Below, in pieces: positions 7,870-16,531 of a stretch of 64,000 nt of DNA; the first letter of the stretch is position 1; every line of letters begins with the position of its first letter. Under the pieces are notes generated by a model. It saw only the letters and a program-made list of their open reading frames with translations, did no database searches and had not been told where the DNA came from. The position numbers and the translations under genes were made by a program. This DNA comes from an uncultured Prevotellaceae bacterium (lineage in GTDB: Bacteria > Bacteroidota > Bacteroidia > Bacteroidales > Bacteroidaceae), in contig CAMVJU010000003.1 of the NCBI GenBank assembly GCA_947167935.1, positions 86,534 to 150,533 on the forward strand, read 5' to 3'.

Positions 7870-9054
7870 ATGGTTTTAGAGCAACTTTCCATCGTCAATT
7901 ACAAGAATATTGAGGGAGCCACGCTGTCTTTCTCGCCCAAAATCAACTGCTTCATCGGCAACAACGGGGCAGGGAAAACCAACGTGCTCGATGCTGTCTA
8001 CTTCCTCAGTTTCTGCCATTCTGCCAACGGCAATCAGGACGCTCTCGCCATCCGGCATCATGAGGAGTTCTTTGTGATTGAGGGGAGCTATTCTTCCTTT
8101 TCCAACTTCTCACCTCTCACCTCTCCGCTCGGCTCTGCCGCTTCGCTCGTCGAAGAACCCTCACCCTTGAAAGTGTTCTGCGGCATGAAAAAGGGGCAGA
8201 AGAAGCATTTCAAACGTAATGGAAAGGAATATCAGCGCCTGTCTGAGCATATCGGGCTCATCCCATTGGTGATGGTGTCGCCTGCCGATATGCTGCTGAT
8301 TGAGGGCAGCAGCGAGGAGCGCCGTCGCCTGATGGATTTGACCATTGCCCAATGCAATCGGCCTTATATCAACGCGCTGAACCGCTACAACAAAGCCTTG
8401 CAGCAGCGTAATGCCCTATTGCGTGACGAGGACCATGAGCCTGATGCTCAGCTAATGGAATTGTTGGAGGAGGAAATGGCACGTCAGGGCGAGGAGGTGT
8501 CGGCCTGTCGCAGCGCTTTTGTCGAAGAGCTGACGCCAGCCTTCCAGCAATTTTATAATACGGTGAGCGATGGCCATGAGCAGGTGTCGCTCAGTTATGT
8601 GTCTCATTGTCAGCGAGGTCCACTGCTCGATGTTATCCGTCGCGACCGTATGAAAGACCGCGCTGTGGGCTATTCCTTGCACGGCATCCATCGTGATGAG
8701 CTTGAGATTCTCATTGACGGACATCTTATGCGCCGTGAGGGCAGTCAAGGACAGCAGAAGACTTTTGTGATAGCCCTGAAACTGGCTCAATATGAATATT
8801 TAAAGAGGAGTGAGGCGAGAGGAGAGGGAAAAGAGGAGAGTGACCTGCCGTTGCTGCTGCTCGACGATATCTTCGACAAGCTCGACGCACATCGTGTGGA
8901 GCAGATTATCCGTTTGGTGGCCAGTCAGCAGTTTGGTCAGATTTTCATCACCGATACCAACCGTGAGCACTTAGACCAAATCCTCTCGCATGGAGACTGT
9001 GACTACCGCCTCTTCCATGTTTCTGACGGAAAAATAGAAGGAACGAATGTTTAA
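7870..9054 (+). CDS. recF: RecF, DNA replication and repair protein
   Basis: RecF is an SMC-like ATPase that loads RecA at gapped DNA. It has a Walker A ('GNNGAGKTN', about residue 30), an ABC signature region ('REGSQGQQKTFVIALKLAQ', about 286) and a Walker B ('LLLLDDIFDKLD'). The length of 394 is slightly above the usual 360-370. The excess comes from a repeat-encoded insertion near residues 76-98 ('FSPLTSPLGSAASLVEEP'), in a loop before 'FCGMKKGQKKHF', and a smaller purine-rich tract before Walker B. Its stop overlaps the next gene by 8 nt. Confidence 0.95.
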   Translation: MVLEQLSIVNYKNIEGATLSFSPKINCFIGNNGAGKTNVLDAVYFLSFCHSANGNQDALAIRHHEEFFVIEGSYSSFSNFSPLTSPLGSAASLVEEPSPLKVFCGMKKGQKKHFKRNGKEYQRLSEHIGLIPLVMVSPADMLLIEGSSEERRRLMDLTIAQCNRPYINALNRYNKALQQRNALLRDEDHEPDAQLMELLEEEMARQGEEVSACRSAFVEELTPAFQQFYNTVSDGHEQVSLSYVSHCQRGPLLDVIRRDRMKDRAVGYSLHGIHRDELEILIDGHLMRREGSQGQQKTFVIALKLAQYEYLKRSEARGEGKEESDLPLLLLDDIFDKLDAHRVEQIIRLVASQQFGQIFITDTNREHLDQILSHGDCDYRLFHVSDGKIEGTNV

Positions 9055-9337
9055 GCGAAGAGAACAACCCGTGGAGAAGCTGGTGATGCAGCAGTTGCGG
9101 TTTCTGGGATTGGAGACGCCGCTGCTGCAGAAGCGCCTTGTGGAATCGTGGCCCGTTGTTGCTGGTGAGGCTATTGCCCGTTTCACCACAAATGTGCGTA
9201 TACAGAATCAGACGCTCTTTGTCTCTATTTCTGTTCCTGCCCTGCGTGCCGACCTGAGCATGAAACGTCAGGAATTGGTCCAGCAGTTGAATCAGCATGT
9301 TGGCGCACAGATTATTGCCGACATACGATTCTGCTGA
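9047..9337 (+). CDS. DUF721 (DciA-like) protein
   Basis: This small (96-residue) DUF721 protein starts within the end of recF (ATGTTTAA overlap), so it is probably translationally coupled to it. Its core, 'VVAGEAIARFTTNVRIQNQTLFVSI', matches the DUF721 fold. In bacteria without DnaC or DnaI, DUF721 proteins of the DciA group help load the DnaB helicase. Whether this short form does so is inferred. The recF-DUF721 pairing is conserved in Bacteroidota and supports a role in replication. Confidence 0.8.
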   Translation: MFKRREQPVEKLVMQQLRFLGLETPLLQKRLVESWPVVAGEAIARFTTNVRIQNQTLFVSISVPALRADLSMKRQELVQQLNQHVGAQIIADIRFC

Positions 9338-9378
9338 CTTCGCCTACCTTTGTTCAATTGCATAAAATTATTCTTATC

Positions 9379-11844
9379 ATGATGAAATATTATCTCTTAC
9401 CATTGGCATTGCTGCTGACCACGACGGTTGCAGCTCAAGAGAAGACGGAAATCACCGAGTTTAATCTGGCTGGGCCTTTCGCTGTGAGTCAGCCCTTCGC
9501 TGTTGATACAGTCAACGTGGGTGGCAAGCAGTTTGACGAGACATCGCTGCTTGAGGCGTTGCCTCATGATGCCGTCTCCACCACAACTTGGCAGGCAGGT
9601 TTGTTACCTTCACTTACCGAGTCGAAGAGTGTGGGCGTGCTTAGCTTCTTCCTTAACAACAGCGATTTCGTGAAGGGCACCATCAATGTGGAAGGCCCTT
9701 CGAACTATAAGCTTTTCATCGACGGCAAGGAGGCCGGTGCCGATTTGAAGTTGGCACCTGAACACCATACGCTGGCTGTGAAATTCCTGGCACAGCCCAG
9801 CGACAGCGATAGCATCCGCGTTACTATCGATGCCAACCGCCTCGTCGTGCCGACTTTGGATAAGGCGCATCCCTATATGGTGCACGACCTGACTGACGGA
9901 CGACGTGTTCGCGGCATCAGTCTCTCTGCCGATGGACTCTATGCTTTTGTAAGCTACCAGACCACTGAGCGAGGCGGACAGAGTCGCTGGGAGTACGAGC
10001 TGCGCGATGTGAAGACGCAGCGCATCATTAGCCGTCCTATGCAGAGCATCCGCTGGATGCCTCGCACGTGCGCATATATAGAAGAGGTGTGGGAGGACGG
10101 AAAGCGCATGCTTTACAAGGTGGAGCCTTTGACGGGACTGCGTAGTATTTTTGCTGCCGGTGTGCCGAAGGGTGGCTATTCCGTCAGTCCTACGGAGGAT
10201 TATCTCATCATTACTGCTGAGGAAGAGGGACCAAAGGAAGACGAGGAAGTGTTCGAGGTGGTGGAGATGGACGACCGCCAGCCCGGTTGGCGTGACCGCA
10301 ACTACTTGATGAAGTTCGACTTGGCCAGCGGTATTGCCCAGCGCATCACCTTTGGCACGAAGGGTGAGCATCTCTACTCCATCTCGACCGATGGCAGACA
10401 GTTGCTCGTTGTCTCTTCCTACAGCCGTCTGGCAAAGCGCCCTACGGAGGTACAGGATTATTATCTACTTGATGTTCAGACGTTAAAGGCTGATACGTTG
10501 ATGCAATGCGTTGGCTTCTTGGGTGGGGCACAGTTCTCGCCCGATGGCAAGCAATTGCTCTTCCAAGGAACCCCCGAGGCTTTTGACCGCATAGGCTGTC
10601 AGTTGCCCGCCAATGTCACGCCGAGTATGACCGAGAACGAACTGTTCCTCTATGACCTTGCCTCAAAGCAGGTGACACCGTTGACCAAGGACTTTGACCC
10701 TTCCATTGAGAACGTAGACTGGTCGTGGGCCGATGGTCTCATCTATTTCTCTGCCGAAGACCGCGACTATGTGAACCTTTTCCGCCTCAATCCAGCGACG
10801 GGTCACATTGATATGCTGCTTTTGCCTGGCGACTATGCCTACCGCTGGGACTTGGCAGCACATGCTCCCACGCTTGCCTACTTGTCGTATAAGACGATGG
10901 AGCCTGCCTCGGCCTACATCACCAATCTCCATCCAAAGAATTCAAAACTCATCAAGACACAAGTCGTCTTCGATGGTAAGACTGCACTCGGCGATGCCCA
11001 GTTGGGCACCTGCCAGGACTGGAACTTTAAAAATAGCAACGGCGATATGGTCTATGGCCGCCTCTATCTGCCAGCCGACTTCGATGCCACGAAGAAATAT
11101 CCGCTCATTGTCTATTACTACGGCGGTTGCTCGCCTGTGAGCCGTTATTTTGAGTCGCCCTACGCTCCGCAGATGTGGAACTCGCTGGGCTATGTGGCCT
11201 ACATCCTGCAGCCCAGTGGCGCTACGGGCTTTGGTCAGGAGTGGGCTTCCAGACATGTGAATACGGCGGGTGGCGCTGCCAAGGGTGGCTCGCCTGCTGG
11301 AGACATTATCGAGGGTGTGAAGCAGCTGTGCGCCGAGCATCCTTTCATCAATGCGGAGAAGATAGGCTGTATGGGTGCCAGCTATGGTGGCTTTATGACG
11401 CAGTATTTGCAGACGCAGACCGATATCTTCGCCTGTGCCGTCAGTCATGCAGGCATAGCCAATCACACCAGCTATTGGGGTGAGGGTTATTGGGGCTATA
11501 ACTATAGTGAAGTCAGTATGGCCAACAGCTATCCGTGGAGTCACCGCGATTTGTACGTAGACCATAGTCCGCTGTTCAATGCCGACAAGATTCACACACC
11601 GTTGCTCCTCCTGCATGGCAACGACGACACCAATGTACCGCTTATCGAAAGCCTGCAGATGTTCACGGCTCTGAAGCTCTTGGGTCGTGAGGTCGCACTT
11701 GTCGAGGTGGAGGGACAGAATCACCACATTACCGACTATGGCAAGCGTGAGAAATGGCTGGCCACTCAGATGGCTTGGTTCCAGCGCTGGCTGAAGGACG
11801 ATCCCTCGTGGTGGAATGCCCTTTACCCAAAGAAACATTTATAA
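9379..11844 (+). CDS. Secreted S9-family prolyl oligopeptidase (DPP-IV-like)
   Basis: This is a serine peptidase of about 821 residues with a signal peptide. I chose the ATG pair at 9379/9382 ('MMKYYLLPLALLLTTTVAAQ') over the TTG at 9358, because it gives a clean signal sequence and a TACCTTTG box lies at 9345-9352. An N-terminal beta-propeller is followed by an alpha/beta hydrolase domain with the catalytic Ser in 'GCMGASYGGFMTQY', Asp in 'LHGNDDTNVPL' and His in 'GQNHHI'. S9 enzymes of this type remove dipeptides or tripeptides after proline, and in Bacteroidota they act in the periplasm on peptides from dietary protein. Specificity cannot be fixed from sequence. Confidence 0.88.
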   Translation: MMKYYLLPLALLLTTTVAAQEKTEITEFNLAGPFAVSQPFAVDTVNVGGKQFDETSLLEALPHDAVSTTTWQAGLLPSLTESKSVGVLSFFLNNSDFVKGTINVEGPSNYKLFIDGKEAGADLKLAPEHHTLAVKFLAQPSDSDSIRVTIDANRLVVPTLDKAHPYMVHDLTDGRRVRGISLSADGLYAFVSYQTTERGGQSRWEYELRDVKTQRIISRPMQSIRWMPRTCAYIEEVWEDGKRMLYKVEPLTGLRSIFAAGVPKGGYSVSPTEDYLIITAEEEGPKEDEEVFEVVEMDDRQPGWRDRNYLMKFDLASGIAQRITFGTKGEHLYSISTDGRQLLVVSSYSRLAKRPTEVQDYYLLDVQTLKADTLMQCVGFLGGAQFSPDGKQLLFQGTPEAFDRIGCQLPANVTPSMTENELFLYDLASKQVTPLTKDFDPSIENVDWSWADGLIYFSAEDRDYVNLFRLNPATGHIDMLLLPGDYAYRWDLAAHAPTLAYLSYKTMEPASAYITNLHPKNSKLIKTQVVFDGKTALGDAQLGTCQDWNFKNSNGDMVYGRLYLPADFDATKKYPLIVYYYGGCSPVSRYFESPYAPQMWNSLGYVAYILQPSGATGFGQEWASRHVNTAGGAAKGGSPAGDIIEGVKQLCAEHPFINAEKIGCMGASYGGFMTQYLQTQTDIFACAVSHAGIANHTSYWGEGYWGYNYSEVSMANSYPWSHRDLYVDHSPLFNADKIHTPLLLLHGNDDTNVPLIESLQMFTALKLLGREVALVEVEGQNHHITDYGKREKWLATQMAWFQRWLKDDPSWWNALYPKKHL

Positions 11845-11893
11845 AGACAGTTTTTCAATGAGTCTTTGTAGTCCCATAGGTTCCGCTACGCCC

Positions 11894-12916
11894 ATGAAAA
11901 TTAACATGTGCCAATGGGTGGCTAAGGTTATCCAAAGGAAGGAAGTGCTGGCTATGCCGGTGATGACGCATCCGGGAATTGAGATGAACGGTCACACTGT
12001 GCGTGAGGCAGTCTGTGATGGGAGTATCCATGCTGAGGCCGTTGTTGCTCTCACTAAGAAATATCCCAGCGTGGCGGCCTGCACTATTATGGATCTGACC
12101 GTTGAGGCTGAGGCTTTCGGTGCCCCGATTGTATTCCATGACGATGCCGTGCCTGCAGTAAGCGGCCGTCTGCTACATAGTGTCGAAGACATCAACTGCT
12201 TACAAGTACCATCGCTCCACGCGGGCCGTGTTCCCGAGTATCTGAAAGCCAATCTCCTTGCAGCTCACGCATTACAGAGGGGAGGGGAGGTGCTACGCCC
12301 GTTGTTCTCAGGCTGCATCGGCCCGTTCTCATTGGCGGGCAGGCTCTATGACCTTTCAGATTTGATGATGCTGATCTATGAGCAGCCGCAAGCTGCCCAT
12401 ACACTGCTGAAAAAGTGCACTCGGTTTATCGCCAAGTATTGTGAGGCGCTGAAGCTGACGGGTGCCAATGGCGTACTGATGGCAGAGCCCGCAGCTGGCC
12501 TCTTGTCTAACGATGATTGCCAGACATTCTCATCGCAGTATGTCAGGCAAATTGTAGAGCAGGTGCAAGATGAAACGTTCATGGTCATTTTGCACAACTG
12601 TGGCAATACAGGCCACTGTACTAAGGCAATGGTTGCGACGGGCGCCGCAGCCTACCACTTCGGCAATAAATGCAGCATGGAGGAGGTCATCGCTGACGTG
12701 CCGCCTACGGCATTGGCTATGGGCAACATCGACCCTGTCACCGTCTTTAAAGGCGGTACACCCGAGCTGATGCGTTACGATGTGCTCGACCTTCTGGGAA
12801 AGATGAAAGACCACCCCAACTTCATTCTGAGTAGTGGCTGCGATACGCCACCCCACACACCCGAGGCCAACATCGATGCCTTCTTCACTAGTCTTAAGCA
12901 GTTTAATAACCAGTAG
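11894..12916 (+). CDS. MtaA/CmuA-type cobamide methyltransferase (UroD superfamily)
   Basis: This 340-residue UroD-fold protein resembles MtaA/MtbA/CmuA methyltransferases, which move a methyl group between a corrinoid protein and a thiol. The zinc motif typical of the thiol-methylating class is visible: 'LHNCGNTGH' near residue 236 and 'SSGCDTPPH' near 315. The start at 11894 gives the usual length. ORF-track starts at 11816 and 11858 overlap or abut the peptidase gene and add residues without family support. It lies 20 nt upstream of a free MetH reactivation domain and near the corrinoid fusion gene. The thiol acceptor here could be homocysteine rather than coenzyme M, which is an inference from those neighbours. 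Confidence 0.8.
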   Translation: MKINMCQWVAKVIQRKEVLAMPVMTHPGIEMNGHTVREAVCDGSIHAEAVVALTKKYPSVAACTIMDLTVEAEAFGAPIVFHDDAVPAVSGRLLHSVEDINCLQVPSLHAGRVPEYLKANLLAAHALQRGGEVLRPLFSGCIGPFSLAGRLYDLSDLMMLIYEQPQAAHTLLKKCTRFIAKYCEALKLTGANGVLMAEPAAGLLSNDDCQTFSSQYVRQIVEQVQDETFMVILHNCGNTGHCTKAMVATGAAAYHFGNKCSMEEVIADVPPTALAMGNIDPVTVFKGGTPELMRYDVLDLLGKMKDHPNFILSSGCDTPPHTPEANIDAFFTSLKQFNNQ

Positions 12917-12936
12917 ATTTAGCCCCACCTAAGCCA

Positions 12937-13581
12937 ATGACCCTCAAACAGTTGTCCTTCAAAGACTTGGCCGTCACCCTTGCCGATGTGTACGAGCAGA
13001 TGGGCTATGGCGATGCTATGCCTGATGAGCAGACACAATGCGAGACCCAAGCTGTAGTAGATGAGGTGCGACACTGGTTGAGGCCGCAGTTTTGCTTTTT
13101 CGTCAGTCGCGACCTGCCTGCCTTCCGCATGGGAAAAATCATTGAGCAGCAGTTGCGAGGCAGCGAGGCCTATGCTCTCTTCATCTGCACAGCTGGAATG
13201 GAATACGAAGCCTGGCAGCAGCGCCTGAAGGAGCAGGATGACATGGTGCGTGTCTTCATTGTCGATGCGTTGGGCAGCGTTATTGCTGAAAAGTGCGCTG
13301 ATGTGATGGAACAGCACTTGCAGCAGAGCATCGACAAGTTGGGCTGGCATCACACCAACCGTTTCTCTCCCGGCTATTGCGGCTGGGACGTGAGCGAGCA
13401 GCAGTTGCTCTTTCCATTGTTCGAGGAGAAAACCTGTGGTGTCCGCCTCAACAACAGCTCACTCATGGTTCCCATTAAGAGTGTCAGCGGCATTATCGGC
13501 CTGGGCGAAAAAGTCCGCAGGCTTGACTACACCTGTGGACTATGTGACATGAAACAGTGTTATAAGCGTCGGAAGAGGTAA
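12937..13581 (+). CDS. Free-standing MetH activation-domain-like protein
   Basis: This is a 214-residue homologue of the C-terminal, AdoMet-binding reactivation domain of cobalamin-dependent methionine synthase. It has 'RFSPGYCGWDVSEQQLLF', which corresponds to the RxSPGY motif that contacts AdoMet, and 'LNNSSLMVPIKSVSGIIG', the usual downstream segment. In MetH this domain reductively methylates oxidised Co(II) corrinoid. As a separate protein it would reactivate a corrinoid partner in trans, and the obvious partner is the convergent fusion gene 12 nt away. The C-terminus has 'CGLCDMKQC', a cysteine cluster that could bind a metal or Fe-S centre. I do not claim which. Confidence 0.78.
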   Translation: MTLKQLSFKDLAVTLADVYEQMGYGDAMPDEQTQCETQAVVDEVRHWLRPQFCFFVSRDLPAFRMGKIIEQQLRGSEAYALFICTAGMEYEAWQQRLKEQDDMVRVFIVDALGSVIAEKCADVMEQHLQQSIDKLGWHHTNRFSPGYCGWDVSEQQLLFPLFEEKTCGVRLNNSSLMVPIKSVSGIIGLGEKVRRLDYTCGLCDMKQCYKRRKR

Positions 13582-13582
13582 T

Positions 13583-13614
13583 ATCTCACCTCTCACCTCT
13601 CACTTCTCACCTCT
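13583..13614. repeat. TCACCTC heptamer tract between convergent genes, supplying the fusion gene's 3' end
   Basis: Four TCACCTC-type units fill the space between the activation-domain gene and the convergent fusion gene. The last codons of the fusion gene ('EVRSER' and stop) are encoded by the repeat itself. Confidence 0.8.
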
Positions 13615-16433
13615 AATAACTGCTTGGCAACAGTGACGGCTGAGTTGGCATTGTCGCTATAGCCATCGGCGCCAATCTCATCGGCAAAACCCTGTGTCAC
13701 AGGCGCACCGCCCACCATGACCTTCACTGTTTTACGCAGGTTGGCAGCTTCCAAGGCACTGATAACCTCCTTCATATAGCCCATCGTCGTAGTGAGCAGA
13801 GCACTCATGCAGAGAATATCGGCCTTATGTTCCTTGACGGCCTCGATGAACTTGTCGGCGGAGACGTCAATGCCGATATTAATAACCTCGAAGCCGCAGC
13901 CTTCCAGCATTGACGCCACGAGATTCTTGCCAATGTCGTGTAAGTCTCCCTTTACCGTGCCGATGACCACCTTGCCTAATGATGTTCTCGTCGTGCCAGC
14001 CATCAGCGGCTGCAACTCCTGCAGGGCGGCTTTCATAGCGCGTCCAGCCATGAGCAGCTGTGGCACGAAGGCCTTGCCCTCCTGGAACTGCCGACCTATC
14101 TCAGACATAGCGCCAATCATCTGCTCGTTGATGAGTGCTTGCGGCTCCTTGCCTGCTGTGATGGCCTCCTTGGTAGCTGCTACAGCGGCGGCGCTGTCGC
14201 CAGAGAGGATAGAGGAGAAGATTGACTCTCCCTCTTGTTTCTCTTTGTGAGAGAGGGGAGATGTCGCTCCATCCGTCAGTTCATTGCGATGATTCTGCCC
14301 ACTTGGGATTACAGGCAAGGGCTGGAGAGAGGTGTGCTGAGGTTGTAAAGGGGAGAGTCGGATTCCCTTCACTGGCTCGATAGCCTTAGCCATCATGGCG
14401 ATATGTTTATCGTTGGTGCCGCAGCAACCGCCGACAATGTTCAGATGGTGGCCTTCCAGCAGGGGCCACAGGTCTTTTAATAGGCTCTCGGGTGTCTTCG
14501 TGTAGTGGCCTTTGGCATCGGGCAAGCCTGCGTTGGGGTAGAAGCTGACGCGTGTACCAAACTGAGCCAATTCCTTGACGAGTGGCGCCATTTGTGTCAC
14601 GTCGGTCACGCAGTTGATGCCGATAGAGTAGATGTGAGAGGTGAGGGGCGAGAGGTGAGAGAGGAATTCAAGGATATTCTGCCCCAGCATGTTGTGACCG
14701 TCGGGTGTTGCCACCGAGAAGCTGAGCATCAGAGGCAACTGTGGGGCTACCTTACGGGCGGCCTCGATGGCCACGCGGGCATTCTCCACGTCGAAGATGG
14801 TCTCGATAAGCAGGGCGTTGACGCCGCCATCAGCCAACGCCTGTATCTGCTCCTTGTAGGCTGAGCCCAACTGTTCCTTCGATAATGGTTCGCTGCTGGT
14901 GGCGACAGATATAGTGCGGTTGGTGGGACCGATGCTGCCAACCACGAATCGGGGCTTTTCCGGCGAGGAAAATTCGTCGGCGCATTGGCGGGCAAGGCGA
15001 GCGGCAGTGAGGTTGATCTCACGTGCAAAATCCTGTAGCCCGTAGTCGGCCAAGGAGATGCGCTGTGCGTTGAACGTGTTCGTTTCGATGATGTCAGCAC
15101 CGGCATCCAGATATTTCTTGTGGATGCTGCTGATGACAGACGGCGCCGTCAGTACCAGCACGTCGTTGCAGCCCTTCAGGTCAATGGGATGGCTCGCGAA
15201 TCGTGTGCCTCTATAGTCCTTCTCCTGCAGACCGAAGTGCTGTATCATCGTGCCCATTCCGCCGTCGAGGAGAAGGAGGCCCACTTCTTGCCCATCTCCA
15301 AGGGAGGGGTGCGTGTTTTCTTCTTCCTGTTGCTCAATAGTTTGGATGATTTCTTCTATTCTGCGGTTGGCTTTTGTTTTTTCTACGATCTCCATCGCCT
15401 CCTCCACCTCCTGCTCGTTGTGGAAGTCCATCTCGATGTGGACGCCGTCGGTGCCGATGGCTTCGAGCAATGGGCGGAGTTCGTCGAGTTTCACCCAGCA
15501 GGCCATGACGCTCTTCCCTGCATTGAGGATGCGGCGGTAGAGGTCGTACCACTTCGGGCTACCACCTTGTGGCTCGCCTACGCCGGGCGTCCATTGGATG
15601 GCATCTAGCTCGTCAATCTCCAGTAGGGCGTCGAGGTGGTGCATGGCGCCCACGCCGTCGAGGTGATAGAGGGTATAGGGAATCTTCTGGCATTGCTCGC
15701 GAATGAAGGGCTGTACGAAGCGGCGATAGTCGTCCACGCTGATCATCGTCGAGATGTCGCTTTGCAATTTCGTCATTTTCCCAGGTGCCCATGACGAGAA
15801 ATAACAGAAGGCCATCTCGTCGCCTTCGCGGATGATGTCGTAGAGCTCGTCGAACACGCGGAAGTAGATGTCGTTGATTTGTTGCAGTTGTCGTTCCAAC
15901 AGTTCGGGCTGCATCACCGTGTCCATCAATACGCGGTCTGTTCCCTTCAAGGCGGCCAGCACATCAAGACCCTCCATTAGGTCAGGCATTCCTACGTAAT
16001 AATGTCCTTGCGCCTTGCGCTTGCAGGCGTGTAGCAAATCTTTATGTAGCAGCCAGTTGGGATGGTTGGGGTTAAAGACGATGTTATCAGAGAATTGAGG
16101 GTCGGGATGAATCCAGATGGTGTCCTCGCCGCCCTCGAATACGCCTCCGAGAATAGCGGCCAAAGAGCCTGGACCCAACTGCGTGTTCGCAACAGGCAGG
16201 ATGTCGGCCTTCAGACAGGAGTGTGCTACGTACCAGTCGAGGTACTCGGCACGCCATTCAGGATCAAACCATCGCTGGTTCAGGTCTTTATAGGGCTTTG
16301 GCTGGGGCACATCGGCATGTGGCTTAACGCCCTGCTGGAAGTGCTCCCACATATTGATGATGATGCCCTTGTGGTGCCACCAGTCGACGTATCGCCGTTT
16401 CGTTTCTTCAAGATTAGTTTTCCAAGTGTTCAT
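13593..16433 (-). CDS. UroD-fold, homocysteine S-methyltransferase and corrinoid-module fusion (MetH-like)
   Basis: This is a 946-residue single chain. I start it at 16433 ('MNTWKTNLEE') because a promoter lies just upstream; the ORF-track start adds 38 unlikely residues. Residues about 1-365 are a UroD-superfamily methyltransferase of the 'YHLDGVGAMHHLDALL' type, which lacks the Cys zinc site of MtaA. About 384-690 is a homocysteine methyltransferase with zinc cysteines in 'GINC' and 'GGCCGT'. About 735-940 is a corrinoid module with a helical cap and the cobalt-ligand motif 'DLHDIGKN'. The folate-binding domain of MetH is missing. Inferred activity: methyl transfer from an unknown substrate through cobalamin to homocysteine, giving methionine. 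Both linkers and the C-terminus consist of repeat-like sequence, and a TCACCTC insertion lies inside the homocysteine domain (14633-14666). A frame error joining genes is possible but unlikely, since all domains are intact in one frame. Confidence 0.85.
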   Translation of the reverse strand: MNTWKTNLEETKRRYVDWWHHKGIIINMWEHFQQGVKPHADVPQPKPYKDLNQRWFDPEWRAEYLDWYVAHSCLKADILPVANTQLGPGSLAAILGGVFEGGEDTIWIHPDPQFSDNIVFNPNHPNWLLHKDLLHACKRKAQGHYYVGMPDLMEGLDVLAALKGTDRVLMDTVMQPELLERQLQQINDIYFRVFDELYDIIREGDEMAFCYFSSWAPGKMTKLQSDISTMISVDDYRRFVQPFIREQCQKIPYTLYHLDGVGAMHHLDALLEIDELDAIQWTPGVGEPQGGSPKWYDLYRRILNAGKSVMACWVKLDELRPLLEAIGTDGVHIEMDFHNEQEVEEAMEIVEKTKANRRIEEIIQTIEQQEEENTHPSLGDGQEVGLLLLDGGMGTMIQHFGLQEKDYRGTRFASHPIDLKGCNDVLVLTAPSVISSIHKKYLDAGADIIETNTFNAQRISLADYGLQDFAREINLTAARLARQCADEFSSPEKPRFVVGSIGPTNRTISVATSSEPLSKEQLGSAYKEQIQALADGGVNALLIETIFDVENARVAIEAARKVAPQLPLMLSFSVATPDGHNMLGQNILEFLSHLSPLTSHIYSIGINCVTDVTQMAPLVKELAQFGTRVSFYPNAGLPDAKGHYTKTPESLLKDLWPLLEGHHLNIVGGCCGTNDKHIAMMAKAIEPVKGIRLSPLQPQHTSLQPLPVIPSGQNHRNELTDGATSPLSHKEKQEGESIFSSILSGDSAAAVAATKEAITAGKEPQALINEQMIGAMSEIGRQFQEGKAFVPQLLMAGRAMKAALQELQPLMAGTTRTSLGKVVIGTVKGDLHDIGKNLVASMLEGCGFEVINIGIDVSADKFIEAVKEHKADILCMSALLTTTMGYMKEVISALEAANLRKTVKVMVGGAPVTQGFADEIGADGYSDNANSAVTVAKQLLEVRSER

Positions 16434-16441
16434 AGATGTTG

Positions 16442-16472
16442 CAAAGTTACGAAAAAAGCTTGTAAAGAACAA
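16442..16472 (-). promoter_or_regulatory. Bacteroidota promoter of the corrinoid fusion gene
   Basis: On the minus strand TTG (16470-16472), a 20-nt spacer and TAACTTTG (16442-16449) match the consensus. Only 8 nt separate the box from the ATG, so the transcript is predicted to be nearly leaderless. Confidence 0.7.
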
Positions 16473-16531
16473 CGGATTTTGGAAGATTAACGCAATTCGG
16501 CCTAAAATAAAGGCAAAACGGGGAAGAATAA

